A stretch of 64,000 bases of DNA from Phoronis australis (taxonomy: Eukaryota; Phoronida; Phoronidae): NCBI GenBank assembly GCA_002633005.1, contig NMRA01000246.1:427856-491855 (forward strand), in the 5' to 3' direction. A program made the position numbers and the translations under genes. The notes under the pieces were generated by a model. It had not been told where the DNA came from, did no database searches, and was given only the letters and a program-made list of their open reading frames with translations. Below are positions 60,130 through 64,000 of this stretch, piece by piece (the first letter of the stretch is position 1; each line of letters opens with the position of its first letter).

Positions 60130-63100
60130 CAAGGAATCTTACGTCTATAATTTAAAGAATAACAATGCCAACGGAAGTAAAATGGATAATGGATCGCACA
60201 AACACCTTCTCATACTCTATCAGTTGTTTATATTGGACCATGGGTTTTACAAATTGGGCATGTACAGCGCTATTTCACTGCAACTGATGTCGGATGGAGA
60301 CATTTTTCATAAACAGTGCATGATCAAGGATTTTTTAAGATTTCCTTATCTTTTTAAAATTGCCATTTATTGAACACCATTTACAATTATTCGTGACGTG
60401 TAAAATTGTGAAACATTTTGCCGTATTCGATCCTGCAGTTCAATTTATCTAGTGAAAATACTACGGATATACATGGATGTGACAGATTAACCTTGATGAA
60501 CAATAAAAAGAAATAGTGGTTGGAACATATCTGGTCCTGGTCCAGCAGTGAAAAGTCAGCATATGGTGGTATACTGGCTTGCCAGCAATAGGCCGGTGCC
60601 CGGCGTTTAGCAGGTACAGATAGTTTTGTTGATAAGCCGATACCAAAAAGCTGGCACTGGGCCAATGTCAAAAACCCGGCTCAAATCCGGTACTGTATTG
60701 CCAGTACTGTTACTGGTATCAGTCCAGCGCAGGTCAACAGGTACCCGGTACAAACGGTATAAAACATTACAAAACCAGCAACGGCCAGGTACACACTGGG
60801 AGCAAGAAAAAGAACAAATATTTTGGCGCCCGCACCAATTAAAACTATTTAGGCGGATTTAACTAGGAGACCCCGCATTGTGAGATCTATACCCGACGCC
60901 GGGCGTTTCTAAAATTCTGTCCACTGACAGGGAAGGGGCCAAGTAATTAAGTTGTCGAAGCACCAATTAAAGTGCTTATAACAGGTGTATAGCAGTGCTC
61001 ACCGGCTTAATTTTGGTTCACAGTCACGAGCCATACAGGTTCAATCACATATCCTAGCTAGTCTGACAGCTTTTTGTGAGGCATGTGAAAGACTAGGCCC
61101 GCGGCTAAATTAACATAGACCGAAGTGTACTGGAAATTCCATGAGCATAAATTTTATCAGAAATACAGTGCGCAAGATTACCTGCACGTTAGGACCTCTA
61201 GCTGCAGTTAGCAGTTCAGAACCTGCTCTTGGCTGATCGACTGAGACACGGAAATCATCCAAGGAAGGAATGTTAACTTAGCACTAATCCTGTTATTTGG
61301 CCTTAGAATCGCTCATTGAATCGGAACAATGGTGCTGATCAGGCAGTCTGCTTTCTGGTACGAGTTGGATTGCGTCACCACTCACACATCGGCAGAGGCG
61401 GAGTCACCGTGTGAGTGATGGACAGGCCCGGAATCGGGCAGTTTGTTTGTGGTTATTTTTGTGAATTGCATAGCACTGAAACTAGACAAAAGTTCAAGAA
61501 TTTTCAATTCAAACTGAGTTTTGATTGCTTCCACAAACACGTTTCATGAATTGACATGGTTGGTGAATAACTTTCAAACTTTCCTCGGTACACTGATTAC
61601 GTCTTGTCGATAGTATAGGCTCCCCCTGCATGCACGCGATTTTCCTTTCACTGAAGTTGTGCGGTAAGTTTCAATTGAGCGTCAGATTCGTTTCGATGAA
61701 TAACCTACACAAATTTCTAATGATTTCAATTTTAACCTTCTTAATTATTTGCCAAATTCAGTCCAATGCCTGGCCGCGTGACCAGCAAACATTAGCTTTA
61801 TGTGACTTTTCCATTACTTGCACTCTGAGTACTGGCTCCCGGGGCTACTTAGAATCGCCTGTGGTCAGTCTAATTATGTGTTTTGCCATTTTGAATCTGT
61901 TGTTGCTGTCTATATTGCATGAACTTGAAGTCATGAGAGAATGAAAAACCCAAAACAAATCATCGTGTGCCAACGCAGGACGAGTCAATAAGTCGGCTTA
62001 ACAATTAAAGTCCGAAGTACCAATGACTGAGATGACGACGTTCATATCGATAAGTTCTGCGGAAATCTCAATGACGGGATCCGGCGGACATGTCGTGAGT
62101 CCCCTTAAAGTACTTCAACAAAGATTTTTTTTAATCGGGACTGCAAAGTTTCTGAAATCTTGCGTCATGCAGTAAATGAGTGTGTCATTAAAGGCGTACT
62201 AAGTCAGGGAAATGCCATTTTAATGATTAGCTGAACAAAACCAGGAATTGCTTCAAAATCGGCCGTTTCAAACTATACTTGAGGCAAAGTTGAAAAGCAT
62301 TATCAAAACAAAAGCATTCGAGCCACTTAAGAAAAATATCAATACAATTCGACATTAAAGTTTCCAATGGTGCATGGTATATTTTCCAATGGTGCATGGT
62401 ATCTTTTCACAATTTGATGCTCTCTCGACTTAATCACTGGCAGGTCATTGCCCTTTTAACGAGTCACCGCTGTGCTGCGGCTATAGTTGCCCGGGCAAAT
62501 ACAATCTAGGAAAACCCCGCCTTACTAGGAAACACCGTTTGCGAGTATGGGAAACATCCCTTACAAAAATGAACATAATTTTTTTGCTGAAAACTTAAGT
62601 TTTGGCGAAAAAACGTAAGAATGAACTGGTCAATGACTTTGCAAGTTTAGCGGAATTGTTTGCGGGCCGGTTTAACATTACTGACATGTGATGCAGAGAT
62701 AACGCGGATAACCAGAAAGTAACATTTAATGCACTCTCAAATGGTGTTTCACTTCAGCTAGATGTACACTGTAGCTTATATAGGCATCTGTGTCTCTACC
62801 CTAAAATAAGTTTCAACTTTAGTTGGTAAAAGTATTTTTTTTTTCTAAAATTAGCTCAGTTGTGAAACTTTTGACTTTTTACTAACCTACCCTTAAGTTG
62901 GACAACTACGGTATCAATGACATGGCTAGATTTCATTTGATACAAGTGTTAAACATGAAAGCTCAAAAACTAGGTTACAATTTTCTATAAATTATTGTGT
63001 TTTAGGCCGTAATTAAGTTAATTTGATAGCCACTCATGCAAAAACGGAAGCAATTCAAAAATGCTTGCAAACAAAGTATCGGGAAACAGTACATAATCAT

Positions 63101-63225
63101 GGTGTATGGAATTTCCATATGAACCTAATTTGCCATTTCTGAGCGTTAGTGTTCCTGAGTTAGTTTTGTTTGCATTTGGGGTCGATGAATATTCCAATCG
63201 ACCGCTAGATGTCGTCGTAAACTCT
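60130..63225. other. Intergenic, nothing recognised except short repeats
   Basis: A direct duplication of about 22 bases (TTCCAATGGTGCATGGTAT twice) is at 62364-62405, and the fragment shared with RPLP1 intron 3 is at 62905-62985. Open frame 61630-61944 is hydrophobic but has no supporting motif. Confidence 0.35.
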
Positions 63226-63259
63226 GAAAATGGCGGCTAATGTGAAATTGAGCGAGTGA
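63226..63259 (+). promoter_or_regulatory. YY1-like initiator / short upstream open frame
   Basis: GAAAATGGCGGC matches the AAnATGGCGGC element known to bind YY1 at or just after transcription starts of many animal genes. The same ATG (63230) opens a 9-codon upstream frame ending in TGA at 63259, 24 bases before the main start. Confidence 0.5.
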
Positions 63260-63283
63260 AGCTTTGCTGTCCTTTTCAAAACA

Positions 63284-63409
63284 ATGGCAGAATTTCTCAC
63301 GTATCCACCTACACCATCCCGTCGAAATCCGTGGGAAGATGATACGGAATTATTTGGAACAATTGGAGATGTCTTGACACTAGCATACCGAACTGGACAT
63401 TTGAAACGG
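63284..63409 (+). CDS. First coding exon of an unrecognised gene, partial
   Basis: Encodes 42 residues: MAEFLTYPPTPSRRNPWEDD, then TELFGTIGDVLTLAYRTGHL and KR, ending at the donor CGG|GTAAGC in phase 0. The start ATG sits downstream of a YY1-like initiator and a short upstream frame, and the codons look protein-like. A Pro/Arg-rich N-terminus followed by an amphipathic segment is visible; no signal peptide. No second exon was found in the remaining 590 bases, so the gene continues to the right. I do not recognise the family. Confidence 0.6.
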
Positions 63410-64000
63410 GTAAGCAAGCTGACTTCATCATTGACATTGACGGACAGACATTGACCCCCGTCTCGACTCTAGCTTGTCAGTAGGGACGGGGAAGGTTCTG
63501 TAGGTGCTTCGTACGCCGGTAGCTTTTCGGTGAATTACGCCTCTCACAGATTAAACGTGAACGTTACGTTGTCATAAGTATCTTTTGTGTAATATTTTGT
63601 GTACTGTCAAGACGACGACAAAAGAGACTTGTTTCCATATTTATGAGGATCTATTAAACGAACTGAATACGAAGGTGTACACAGCGTGACTGAGGCTACC
63701 TAGCTACTAGCATGCACTATAAACATAACGTTGGTGGCTTAGATTAATTAATGTTGTGTTGTATTACTGCAGGTTCACTAGCTAGGCCTCTAGATAACTC
63801 ACCAGTTAAAACACAGCTATTCAAGCTTCAGGTAAAACCCAATCCAGGTGCCCATCCCTGACATCCTGATTGCTTGCTGAAAGACCGCCAGCAGGATACC
63901 CGCCAGCAGTTTAAGTAAAACAAGCATCCGGGGAACCATAAAACTGACAAATCACAAGACACCACAGAAAGATAAAGGACGAACGATGTTGACGATTACA
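63410..64000. other. Intron 1 of the gene starting at 63284
   Basis: No exon, repeat or RNA gene recognised before the window ends. Confidence 0.4.

Noticed and set aside
63205-63417. 70-codon - strand open frame
   Set aside because: Antisense of the 63284-63409 exon, which has the better context (YY1-like initiator and GTAAGC donor).

Overview
This is a metazoan nuclear genome window. It has split genes with GT-AG introns of a few hundred to about 2,000 bases, several dead non-LTR retrotransposons, non-autonomous DNA transposons, minisatellites, a low overall GC content and many TACATGTA-like palindromes. Gene content (a receptor guanylate-cyclase-like ectodomain, TXNDC5/ERp46, RPLP1, a syntaphilin-like coiled-coil protein) and the transposon mix suggest a marine invertebrate such as a lancelet, hemichordate or cnidarian. 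The species cannot be fixed from this sequence alone.

Layout. At 1950-2285 (-) lies the first coding exon of a receptor with an ANF-receptor-type ligand-binding domain; its other exons run off the left edge. From 2286 to 11681 there is intergenic DNA with repeats, a dead I-clade-like LINE with RNase H (8.9-10.9 kb) and a 4 x 55-bp minisatellite. At 11682-21385 (-) and 26118-36384 (-) stand two complete 10-exon genes for three-domain protein disulfide isomerases of the TXNDC5 family. They are tandem duplicates with identical intron phases. The upstream copy (A, 390 aa) has three CGHC sites and ends in HDEL. The downstream copy (B, 402 aa) has lost both cysteines and the cis-proline of domain 1, keeps CGHC in domain 2, has CGFC in domain 3, carries an acidic linker and ends in KEEL.

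Head to head with copy A, 491 bp away, is RPLP1 (36876-42153, +), complete in five coding exons. Its introns hold a strong hairpin, a repeat copy and a PIF/Harbinger-like non-autonomous transposon. From 44072 to 47090 lies a dead L1-like retrotransposon whose 5' part is inverted; 12-bp target-site duplications bracket the whole, the signature of twin priming. Then come a decayed P2RX7-C-like cysteine-rich fragment, a second copy of the RPLP1-intron repeat, a three-exon coiled-coil gene (50121-53972, -) with a syntaphilin-like middle and a GRIP-like C-terminus, a fold-back element near 58 kb, one orphan candidate exon (59.8 kb) and the first coding exon of an unrecognised gene starting at 63284 (+).

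Functionally, the two TXNDC5 proteins should act in the ER lumen on disulfide formation; B looks like a sub- or neo-functionalised partner with one non-catalytic domain. RPLP1 is a housekeeping ribosomal stalk protein. All protein models were assembled by eye from splice sites and reading phase; none has been checked against transcripts.
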